Positions 10,210 through 18,574 of a DNA stretch of 64,000 nt are shown here, one piece after another. Within the stretch, counting starts at the first letter, position 1; every line of letters begins with the position of its first letter. Under the pieces are notes generated by a model that did no database searches, was not told the origin of the DNA, and was given only the letters and a program-made list of their open reading frames with translations. This stretch comes from Gracilaria vermiculophylla (lineage: Eukaryota > Rhodophyta > Florideophyceae > Gracilariales > Gracilariaceae), in NCBI GenBank assembly GCA_019155205.2, contig JAHNZQ020003149.1, positions 1,658,228-1,722,227 on the forward strand, written 5' to 3'. A program made the translations under genes and the position numbers.

Positions 10210-11212
10210 ATGCGGGCGACGCGGCTGCGGCGAGTGCTGGTGGTGGCGCTGGTGGCGCACGCGGCAGTGCTGGTGGCGGTGGCGCTGAGCGCGGGGCGGC
10301 TGGCGCTGCGGCGCGCGGGGCGGCTGGCGGCGGAGGCGGCGACGGCGGGGGGCGCGGGGGGCGCGCGGCGCGCGGCGGGGGCGGGGGCGGCGGCGGCGCG
10401 GCGGCGCGCGCCCGTCAACCAGCTGCTGGTGCTGGACGGGTGGGAGCGCATGGTGAACGTGCAGTACATGCTGCGGCGGCTGGTGCACGTGGCGCTGGAC
10501 GCCAACCTGTCGCTGGTGGAGCCGTTCGTGTTCCAGTCCAAGATCTCGCTGTGGTACAGCCTGCCGCACCTGTTCACGCGGCGCAACCTCACCCCGCAGC
10601 CGGCGCGCGCCTACTTTGACACCGCGCCGCTGCGCGCCAGCGGGCGCTTCCTCAGCTTTGCGCGCTTTGCGCGCCGCGCCGCCGTGCGCCGCCGCGGCCG
10701 CCGCCGCGCCGCGCTCTTCATCGACGCCGTGCTGTTCGTGCAGTGGGGCGGCGGCGGCGGCGGCGGCAACGCGACGCTGTGGCGGTGCGACGCGCAGCTG
10801 CGGCGGCTGCCGGGGCGCTTCGACGGCGGCAGCGGCACGCAGCAGCTGGGGGGGGGGGTGCACGTGGGCGCGGCGCTGTGCGCCGCGCCGCACGCCATGA
10901 CGGGCGCGCGCTTCTTCGCGCGGCTGTTCGCGGCGGCGCGCCGCGCGCGGCGGCGCGTGGCGTGGGCGCGCCCGGCGTGCGCCGCGTGCGCGGCCGTGGC
11001 GCTGGCCAACATGCGCAAGCACGCGCTGGCGCCGTACCGCACGGCGCTGGGCGACGCGCCCACGGCCGCGCGCGTGCCGCCGCTGCGCCCGGCGCGCGCC
11101 GCGCGCCGCGCCGCCGCCGCGCTGGCCGCGCGCGCCCTGCGCGCCCGCCCCTTCACCGCCGTCCACCTGCGCAGCGGCAAGGCGTACACCGTGCTGGCCG
11201 CGCGCGCGGCCA

Positions 11213-11279
<67 letters not shown>

Positions 11280-11664
11280 GGGCGACGGCGGCTTTGACGG
11301 CTGGCTGCGCGGCTGCGTGAGCGCGCTGCTGCGCGCGGCGCGCGGCGCGCCGCCGCAGCCGCTGTTCGTCGCGTCCGACGTGCTGCACGACGGGTGGCGC
11401 GGCGGCGAGACGCCGTCGCGCGCGGCGCGCGCGTCGCTGGCGGCGGCGCGCGCGCGCCTGCGCGCCGCCGCCGCGCTGCGCCTGGCCGCGCCGCGCGCCG
11501 CGCAGGACCCCGTGGGCGCCGCCGCCGCCGTCGACGCCGCCGTGTGCGTGGCCGCCGCGCGCTTCGTCGCCGCGCACCCGTCCAGCTTTGCGCGCTGGGT
11601 GTGCGAGCTGCGCGCCGCGCGCGGCGCCGCCTGCGCCGCCCCTGTCCACTGCCCCTTTGACTAG
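10210..11664 (+). CDS. Type II membrane protein, O-fucosyltransferase-like
   Basis: The ATG at 10210 begins a 484-aa protein with a basic start and a hydrophobic anchor (about residues 8-27), as in Golgi glycosyltransferases. The next region, with LDGWERMVNVQYML and FQSKISLWYS, and a later FTAVHLRSGK motif recall the GDP-fucose protein O-fucosyltransferase pattern, where a conserved H-[LIV]-R motif binds the nucleotide sugar. That family assignment is inference. The frame is open further upstream (to 10033), but that part is Arg/Ala-rich and lacks the anchor, so I chose 10210. A poly-Gly tract (about residues 337-357) is coded by a GGC run. It is divergent from the gene at 10009 and followed by another glycosyltransferase-like gene on the same strand. 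Confidence 0.6.
11218..11281. repeat. GGC triplet run
   Basis: About 21 GGC units in frame in the 10210-11664 gene code a poly-Gly linker just after the HLRSGK region. Confidence 0.9.
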
Positions 11665-11753
11665 CCCGCCGCGTCGCCGGCTGCCCACTGCGCCCTTGAC
11701 GACCCGCCGCGTCGCCGGCTGCCCACTGCGCCTTTGACGAGCCGCCGCGTCGC
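11638..11753 (+). repeat. Tandem duplication of the gene 3' end
   Basis: The last codons of the fucosyltransferase-like gene (CCACTGCCCCTTTGAC before TAG) recur twice downstream as CCACTGCGCCCTTGAC and CCACTGCGCCTTTGAC. They are embedded in units of about 39-41 bp that also share CCGCGTCGCCGGCTG. The stop at 11662-11664 lies in the first copy, so the later copies are in the 3' flank. Confidence 0.8.
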
Positions 11754-12042
11754 CTGCGCCGCCTTTGCGCCAGCGCCCGCCCCGCCCCGCCCCGCCCCGC
11801 CCCGCGGCTTACAGCCCCCCGTTTTCAAATCTTCCCAACTTGCCGCCGCCCCCGCTGCTGTCGCCGCGTTGTATCGCCCACGCCACACTTGTTTTTTGTT
11901 TTTTTACACCACCACCAGCACCAGCACCACCTCCCCCCACACCCCCGCCCACCTCGTCGCCCCCTCCCCCCCCCCCTACCCCCCTCCCTCCGCCTCGCTC
12001 TTGCGCCGCCCCCTCGCCTCGGCCCCCATCTCGCCGCCCGCC
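11754..12042. other. Intergenic spacer, C-rich
   Basis: The spacer contains CGCCC and CACCAGCA-type simple repeats and C-runs. It is the 5' flank of the gene at 12043. No TATA box is clear. Confidence 0.5.
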
Positions 12043-12434
12043 ATGGTGCGCGCCCCCCGCATCTTCGACCTCCCCTCCTTGCGCCGCCTCTACGCCAAGC
12101 CCCCGCTGCACCCCAAATCGCGCCTCCCCCCCTTCGTGCGCCTCCTCTTGCACGTGCTGCACTTTTGCCGCCGCCGCCGCGCCACCCTCACCTGCGTCTT
12201 CCTCCTCGTGTGGATGTTCGTCGACATGGACGCCTACCCCCTGTGGTGGCTGTCGTGGATGTTGCACGGCCCCCCCGACGCCGACCGCGCCCTGTCGCAC
12301 AACTGCTCCAAGCTGCATCGCCCCTCGCTGCACCCGCTCGTCGTCGTCGTGCCGCTCATCGCGTCGCAGCTGCGCCGCGTCGAGGACTCGCTGCAACGCT
12401 GGTCTGTGCCGTCGCTGCACCCGTGCCGCGCCGC

Positions 12435-12467
<33 letters not shown>

Positions 12468-13230
12468 CGCCGAATCGCCCACCGCCCCCATCGCCCACCT
12501 GTCCTTCTTCTTCGACAGCGCGCCCACCGACGCGCCCACCGCGCGCGCCGCGCAGCGCCTGCGCGTCGTCCTGGCGCAGCCGCCGCTGGCGCGCGTGCTG
12601 CACGCCTGCTTCGCCGACGTGTCCATCCGCTTTGCCAACCTGAGCGCCGCGCGCTCCACCAACTCGCACGCCATGGACGTCGTGCACAACCTCGTCATCA
12701 CCGCCGGCAGCAACAACCAGTTCGAGGCCGCCATCCGCCTGTACGAGCGCCGCTACTCGCACATGCTGCTCATGGAGCCGGACGTGTACGCCATCCGCGC
12801 GCGCTGGGTGCAGCGCGCGCTGCAGGAGGCCGCGTACGGCACCTTTTGGCAGCGCGGCGCCATCATGCGCTACTCGCCGCGCTTCAACATTGGCTTTGCG
12901 CCCTTTCGCAACCGCTACCAGCGCCACATCAACGGCAACGGGCTGTACCGCCTGGCCGACCGCTGCTTTGACCACTACCGCCACCTCGTCAGCAAGCGCT
13001 ATGGAAGTGCCGCGTACGACGTGGCCATGTGCCAGTTCCGCATGTCCATAGAAAACTTAGCCATTTACCAAGCAACGGCGCATCGCTTTGAGGTTAGCGC
13101 CATGATTGTGTCCATCGGCGTCACTCAAGTAAACGAACAGGACTTGCGCGACCGCTTTGAGGAGGCCCTCCTGGTGCACGGCAAAGCTCAATACGTTCCA
13201 TTCCCGGCTCTTCACGTCATGCAGTACTGA
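12043..13230 (+). CDS. Type II membrane glycosyltransferase-like protein
   Basis: The ATG at 12043 begins a 395-aa protein with a basic N-terminus and a hydrophobic anchor at about residues 47-72, followed by a lumenal domain. Around residue 246 a segment reading MLLMEPDVYAIRARWVQ resembles the acidic E-P-D/DxD-type sugar-nucleotide-binding site of several protist and algal glycosyltransferases. Before it, an Asn-rich stretch and Leu/Val strands fit a Rossmann-like GT-A fold. Exact CAZy family and acceptor are unknown. Base composition falls sharply within the gene near 13010-13040, from very GC-rich to ordinary, with no break in the protein pattern. It follows another Golgi-type gene on the same strand, which may be a coincidence. 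Confidence 0.6.
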
Positions 13231-13719
13231 CAAACCATAATTTTTTTTCTCTTCTTCTCTTGTATCATTTTTGAATTGGGCGGCCACATGTAAAGTTTCG
13301 GGCCATGTGGCAGCACGGCGCTTGGGAGCGCGCCGCCTGTGTCTTTTTTTTTTTTTTTTTTTTTTTTCCTTATCAGCGTGGGACCGCGGCTTGGGGCGGT
13401 CGGCGCGTGGTGCGGCGCCCGTCGCCCTGGGGAGGCGCACCGAACAGTACGTTGCGAGCCACGGAGGAGAGGGGCGCACGGTGGGAGCCACGGAGGAGAG
13501 CGGCGCACCGTTGGGGCCACGGAGGAGAGCGGCGCTCTGGAGGCGCACTGGAGGCGCCACGGCAGGGGGCGCCCCGCACGTACGCACAGCGCGCCGCCAC
13601 GAGCGCGCCGCCACGAGCGCGCCGCCACGAGCGCGCCGCCGCTTCTTGCTTTGCTCTTCTCTCGCTCCGCTGCTTTCGCTTCGCCGTGCTATTTTTCGCT
13701 CTGCCTTTTTCCCTCCGCT
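13231..13719. other. Intergenic with T24 run and G/C-rich repeats
   Basis: Holds an uninterrupted T24 run at 13344-13367, repeats of about 30 bp containing CACGGAGGAGAG at about 13460-13540, and GCGCCGCCACGAGC units (14 bp) at about 13590-13640. No gene is supported. Confidence 0.7.
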
Positions 13720-14150
13720 GCCTTCGCTCCGCCGCTTTCGCTCTCCGCCGCTTTCGCTCTGCCGCTTTCGCTTTGCCGCTTTCGCTTTGCCGCTTTCGCT
13801 TTGCCGCTTTCGCTCTGCCGCTTTCGCTTTGCCGCTTTCGCTCTGCCGCTTTCGCTCTGCCGCTTTCGCTCTCCGCCGCTTTCGCTTTGCCGCTTTCGCT
13901 CTGCCGCTTTCGCTTTACCGCTTTCGCTTTGCCGCTTTCGCTCCGCCGCTTTCGCTCTCCGCCGCTTTCGCTTTGCCGCTTTCGCTCTGCCGCTTTCGCT
14001 TTGCCGCTTTCGATCTGCCGCTTTCGCTCTGCCGCTTTCGCTTTGCCGCTTTCGCTTTGCCGCTTTCGCTGTGCTGCTTTCGCTTTGCTACTTTCGTTTC
14101 GTCGCTTTCGCTTCGTCGCTTTCACTTCGCCGCTTTCGCTCCGCTTTCTG
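13720..14150 (+). repeat. 14-bp minisatellite (TTTGCCGCTTTCGC)
   Basis: About 30 copies of a 14-bp unit, TTTGCCGCTTTCGC, with TTT/TCT/TCC variants. Because 14 is not a multiple of three, each frame cycles through all three registers and none contains a stop. This produces several long but spurious open frames of Leu/Ala/Phe/Arg composition with a 14-residue period. I treat these as non-coding. Confidence 0.9.
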
Positions 14151-14445
14151 CGCCGCGCCGCTTTCGCTGCGCCGCTTTCGTTTGCGCGCTGGCGCCCCGC
14201 ATTGTTTCCCTCGCGTGGTGCGCGACGCACGGCTGTATGTTTGCTCACTCGAGTGCTGTCGACACACCGCACATTTCAGTGCGCGCAACCGCTACCACTA
14301 AAAGCAAACGCGACGAATCGTCGTCTCGTCGTCCCTCACGTGCGCGCCCCCTCGCGTGCATGCGCCGCTAACGCTACAGTAAGCCAAGCCCTTCACCCCC
14401 CTTCCCTTCCCCTTCGCCGTCGCTTCCCCCACCGCCCCGTTACAC
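14151..14445. other. Intergenic, 5' flank of the WD-like gene
   Basis: A decaying edge of the minisatellite is followed by a C-rich leader before ATG 14446. No other signal is visible. Confidence 0.5.
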
Positions 14446-15418
14446 ATGGCGCGCGTCAATCCGCGTCCGGGGCTGCAAAACTGCCTCAGCGCCCACCACT
14501 CCCACCCAACCACGGCCGCCCTCGCGCACCATCAAACGCTCCTCTTCCGCTCGCCCCCGCCCCGCCACCTGTCCGCCGCCGCCCACGCCGTCGCGCTCCC
14601 GCCCGCCCGCGTGCACGCCGTCACCGCCGACGGCACCGCCGTCTTCGTCACCGCGCGCCGCGTCGCCGTGTGCACCCCGCGCGCCACCTTCACCAGCCCC
14701 CACCGCCTGCACTTTGAGGAGCGCGCGCTCGCCGCCGCCCACCGCCCGGCCGCCCGCCGCATCGACGTCGTCGTCGCCGGCTACGACGGCGTGCTCGTCA
14801 CGTCGCTCAGCCTCCACTCGCGCACCTTTGCCCCGCTGCGCCACCTCCCGGCCACCAGCGCCCACCCCGTCGTGTGCGTCGCCGTCCACCGCCGCAGCGT
14901 CGCCGCCGCCACCCTGGACGGCCGCGTCGCCGTGTGGCGCCCCTTCGAAACCGCCCGCCACGCCTGCGTCGTCGTCGCGCCCGCCCCCGCGCTTGCCGCC
15001 GCCGACCGCGTCACCGACATCGCCTTCGCCCCGCACGCCGCCTTCGTCGTCGCCTGGTGGAGCGGCGCCATCGTCATGCACGACAACCGCGGCCGCGTCG
15101 TGTGGGCCATGCACAGCGCGCCCCGCCGCCCCACCCACTTTGCCGCCACCTCCGCCACCTTTCTGGCCGCCAAGCCCCCGTACGTCGTCGCGTGCCGAGC
15201 AGGTGGCGAGGTGCTGTGGATCCACGTCGCCGACAGCACCTTTGTCAGCCGCCAGCTGCCCGCCGACGTCAAGGGCTTTTGCTGCGCGGCCGGCCAGCTT
15301 CTGCTTTGGGACTTTGAAACTGGCCTCATCCCCATTCCCTCCCCAGCCGACCCCGCCTTTGCCGCCTCTTGTAAACCAATCTGCGCCGCCACCCAGCCTG
15401 CGCACCAACAACCGCACC

Positions 15419-15459
<41 letters not shown>

Positions 15460-15480
15460 CGTCACCGCACCTCCACGTGA
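14446..15480 (+). CDS. WD40-like beta-propeller protein with poly-Gln tail
   Basis: A 344-aa frame starts at ATG 14446. Repeated blocks of about 40 residues end in patterns such as DGRVAVWRPF, SGAIVMHDNRG and GGEVLWIHVADS, which fit WD40 blades with a Trp/Val-rich strand d. Early blocks are less clear. The C-terminus has a Gln run coded by about twelve CAA triplets (15420-15460). The partner or pathway cannot be told from this. The gene is GC-rich like its left neighbours but becomes ordinary towards its 3' end. It converges on LCMT1 with 23 bp between stops. Confidence 0.65.
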
Positions 15481-15503
15481 AGCTTTTATTGACACAGTCT
15501 CCC

Positions 15504-16655
15504 TCACCCCGCCCCACCTGATTGGTAGCCACGGAAACGCTGGTTTTCACGCTTTCCCACATCCAAACCCTCCAACAGCTCTTCTGCCATACACCCGTCT
15601 GTTGCACACACAATGCAGTAGTGCGACATGATTAAGCTCCATTCCTCAACCTCGTCCAGAATCTCAATTCTGTTCAAAGCAAGCCGATCCGACACCCGCC
15701 TCTCAAACGCTCGCAGTAGACTTTCAACACGAACATGTGCCCACCCCAGTTTTTCGAACCGCACCTTCTGCGATTCCATTGTTGGGTACCACCGCAGTCC
15801 TCGCAAAGGGCTCCCTCGAGCAGCAATGTTCAGCTCCATTTGCCTGCCAAAGTCACTGTCTTGACAAGTGTGCTCAATCACCATAAACGCTCGCAATCCT
15901 GTCAACCTCTTTGAAAACAACGATATTAACGCGTCAGAGTGCTCTGCGTCCATGTACACCAGAACAATTTCTGCCACAATCAGCGTGGGCGATGCCCATG
16001 AGATAGCCAGTTCATCCAGAACGGCCCCGACCTTTTGCAAGTCGCGAAGATCCACCCCGGCCGTGCAATAAAGCGATATGCTCCCGTCTTTCAGCTGTAC
16101 AGCTTTCGCTCTCTTGATATCTGTGCATTCCGGCGAAACGGATGAATCCTTTCGGTTTACCAACGCAACCGTGCCTTGCATTGCAGAACAACCGCGAACA
16201 GCTTTGCAACAGCCTTCTCCATCCAACAATGACTCCTTCACAAAAGTTGCCTTCTCTCGCACAACTTGTGCGAAATCAAGCTCGACATAATGAAATGGTG
16301 GAAGCCGTTTTGCGTTTTTTACCAGAGCCAACGGCTGAGTGTCGAACCCAGCGCCAATTGAAATGATCTGCGGCACCATGCCATCCTTACACGAGTTGGA
16401 CAGAAACGCTTCTACAAGAGTTTCTTTTAGGAGGACCCGTGCGAACGTCCCTCTGTTGATCACTGGTGGACGTCGAAACGTTTCGTGGCTTGTTCGAAGC
16501 GCTGCGTACTTCTCAGCCATGGTGGCGAGCGCCTTGTCTTCAAAGTAGCCGGATCGCATGGCTGCAACCTTGGATTGAAAGGCATCGTCGTTGGTGGCGA
16601 TTAATGGCGCGTCACTGGTCGCACTGCCCTTGCTGATGCGGGCGTCAGAATACAT
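15504..16655 (-). CDS. LCMT1: Leucine carboxyl methyltransferase 1 (PP2A methyltransferase)
   Basis: The start is ATG 16655. In-frame upstream codons lack an ATG and soon meet a stop. The 383-aa protein carries the LCMT hallmark N-terminus (ATNDDAFQSK and RSGYFEDK), then the SAM-binding motif IISIGAGFDTQPL and the downstream YVELDF, all typical of the Ppm1/LCMT1 family. LCMT1 uses SAM to methylate the C-terminal Leu carboxylate of the PP2A catalytic subunit and so controls B-subunit binding. The length is normal (yeast Ppm1 and human LCMT1 are about 330 aa). Its ordinary composition contrasts with the GC-rich convergent neighbour. LCMT2/TYW4 is the main alternative, but no Kelch domain follows. 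Confidence 0.9.
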   Translation of the reverse strand: MYSDARISKGSATSDAPLIATNDDAFQSKVAAMRSGYFEDKALATMAEKYAALRTSHETFRRPPVINRGTFARVLLKETLVEAFLSNSCKDGMVPQIISIGAGFDTQPLALVKNAKRLPPFHYVELDFAQVVREKATFVKESLLDGEGCCKAVRGCSAMQGTVALVNRKDSSVSPECTDIKRAKAVQLKDGSISLYCTAGVDLRDLQKVGAVLDELAISWASPTLIVAEIVLVYMDAEHSDALISLFSKRLTGLRAFMVIEHTCQDSDFGRQMELNIAARGSPLRGLRWYPTMESQKVRFEKLGWAHVRVESLLRAFERRVSDRLALNRIEILDEVEEWSLIMSHYCIVCATDGCMAEELLEGLDVGKRENQRFRGYQSGGAG

Positions 16656-17432
16656 CGTAAATGACCGGCACTGCACGCTTGCCCTCTTTTAGAAAGTGAA
16701 CTTGGTCGAGCTTGTTGCGGCTTGCATACCGGTGCTGACAGTTTCTAGATCTCAAATTGCGGCAGCCGGCGTTTACTCGTCGTCTCAAGAACCACCGTTC
16801 TTTACGTGATTCGCATGTAAAACTGTTGCACAACACAGCTTGGAGAATTGCTCTCATGTGCTTCCATGCAACTGCTTCATTGTACCATGGAAATCGTCTG
16901 GGCTAGCACTGGTTCCCGTCCCAAGAACGAAATTTGCAAGATAGCGTGGACCAGGGTACATTCAACGACAGATGCCCCGACACAAGGCACGCGGGGCGGT
17001 CGCTTCGACCATTCTTGCAGCATAGCGGAGTCGACGGCAATCAAAAGCCGGCCTGCACCAAAATTTGAGTCGATTCTTTAAAAAATTGCCTGCACTGTCG
17101 GGGGACCATCTGGAGCTCAACAACAGCTACAGCATACGTTAGTATCGCATGCTACTGAAGTATGATCCCAGGGATGGGTTGTGCCGTCACCCTGCATCTC
17201 ATGCTTGTTCTCTCAAATCTTTTACGCACAAGTTTTACATCGGGCTACGTGCGCTTCGGACCTTTCTCCACTGATACCCCGGCCTTGGCATGGCTTCGCT
17301 TCTTTTCTGACATTGCTCCGCAGTCCAATGTTCAATCCAACAAATCAAAGCACTTCTGGAGTTTGATTTCTGCTATTTGGTGCATGAAGTTCCTGCTTCC
17401 AGGTTCTCTCGTCCAAGAGTGCGATTACAAGC
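16656..17432. other. Intergenic, possible 5' part of next gene
   Basis: The 5' flank of LCMT1, then sequence before ATG 17433. A plus-strand frame at 17162-17503 is partly hydrophobic and overlaps the next gene in a different frame. It may be a missed upstream exon but has no recognisable domain. Confidence 0.4.
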
Positions 17433-18245
17433 ATGATCAGCGCCAGATCTTCGAAGCGCTTTACAGGAAACGACCGACCACATGGGCAAGAGCCAGTTCG
17501 TGACAGTAAAACGCGTCAACAACATTCTCGTCCACGTCGCCGTTCGACAGGAGTGTTGTTGCCATCTCTGCGAATCCTATTTCGACCGACCGCAGGGATT
17601 GGGCTTGATGCCCATATGCCGTTTAACAAACATCTCAGACTGTACATGTCGCTAGAGTCGTATTTTGGAGGAGCTTCCACCGTGAGATTTGGTGTTGAGC
17701 CGATAAGATTCCCGTTTCTTCGCTTACAATGTTCACCGGACCCCCTCTTGAGTGTTCGATTGCCGCTACTCCGTTTTTCTGAATTTAATCGACTCTACAT
17801 GGGATCAGAGTTGACCCTCTTCCGAAACGGACAAAGGCCAAAGATAAATACCACTAGTTTTGGTAACTTTTGGCGAGGTATTAACAAGTTCGTCGAGCCT
17901 GTTGCCGAGATGCAGCGTCGAGCATCTCTGGGGGGCATTCTTCTAAGCAACAATCAGAGGCGGGCCTTAAGAGAAGCATTGGAGCAAGCACGATTGAAAC
18001 GAGCTGTGAAAATGAGAGATCGCCAGAGTAAGCGTGAGCAATTTCTAAATAAGCTCGACGGAAACGTATCAGAATCGGCGGATGATGGAGATGTCGTCAG
18101 AGATTTAGTTGAAAAGATGAAACATCGTTATCATCAAAGAATGCAACTTGATAGGGAAATGGATCCCCCTTCACTTCCGGAAGAGGAATTTGGACCAGTA
18201 AGGACGAGAAGCGGTGATGGCCAAGATGTTAAAGATAATGGTTAG
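17433..18245 (+). CDS. Unrecognised protein with a basic coiled C-terminal region
   Basis: A 270-aa frame begins at ATG 17433. From about residue 40 to 150 it alternates short hydrophobic and polar residues in a beta-strand-like way (FRPTAGIGLDAHMPF, VRFGVEPIRFPFLRL). A helical Arg/Gln/Glu-rich region follows (about 165-235), then an acidic tail. This recalls outer-membrane beta-barrel plus helix proteins, but I cannot name a family. The first 40 residues look less protein-like, so the true start may lie downstream or an upstream exon may be missing. The frame is clearly coding in its C-terminal two thirds. Confidence 0.6.
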   Translation: MISARSSKRFTGNDRPHGQEPVRDSKTRQQHSRPRRRSTGVLLPSLRILFRPTAGIGLDAHMPFNKHLRLYMSLESYFGGASTVRFGVEPIRFPFLRLQCSPDPLLSVRLPLLRFSEFNRLYMGSELTLFRNGQRPKINTTSFGNFWRGINKFVEPVAEMQRRASLGGILLSNNQRRALREALEQARLKRAVKMRDRQSKREQFLNKLDGNVSESADDGDVVRDLVEKMKHRYHQRMQLDREMDPPSLPEEEFGPVRTRSGDGQDVKDNG

Positions 18246-18574
18246 TCATGTGTAAGATGTCCACGGTGCTCGTCATCAGCCTTGCGTGATGACTGGGAAA
18301 TGTTCTTCCGGAAAGATGACTAGATTTCGAATCACATCTTGATCTTGGCCCCTTTACGGATGATCCCCTGCAAACTTTCCGCTTGTTAAACACAGGAAGG
18401 GTTTATCGCATATGTTTACTAGTCATCTTCGGCAGATCGGAGGGTATCGCGTACTTCTCAGCCATCAAGAAGCACAGCTTTTTTCAAAATACAAATTGTT
18501 ATCCTCAACTGCTTCCAAGACACTTTGACTGTTTTCTGTTGTGTTCAAATCTACAAGGAGGTGAATCAAAAGGG
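18246..18574. other. Intergenic between convergent 3' ends
   Basis: The 3' flanks of the plus-strand gene ending at 18245 and of SF3B2 ending at 18575. No other signal is visible. Confidence 0.6.

Noticed and set aside
7246..11660. Several long alternative ORFs on both strands in the first GC island
   Set aside because: GC-rich DNA rarely has stops. These have Arg/Ala/Gly monotony and no hydrophobic strand pattern, unlike the frames kept.
13271..14717. Three long plus-strand ORFs and one minus-strand ORF rich in Leu/Ala/Phe/Arg or Ala/Lys/Ser
   Set aside because: They are readings of the 14-bp minisatellite, which lacks stops in every frame. The 14-residue period and lack of other structure show they are not genes.
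16330..16360. tRNA-like B box (GGGTTCGAC with a pairable stem) on the minus strand
   Set aside because: It is the codons for the GAGFDTQ SAM-binding motif of LCMT1, and no A box or acceptor stem is placed correctly.
15540..16655. Plus-strand ORFs opposite LCMT1
   Set aside because: Shadows of the well-supported minus-strand methyltransferase.
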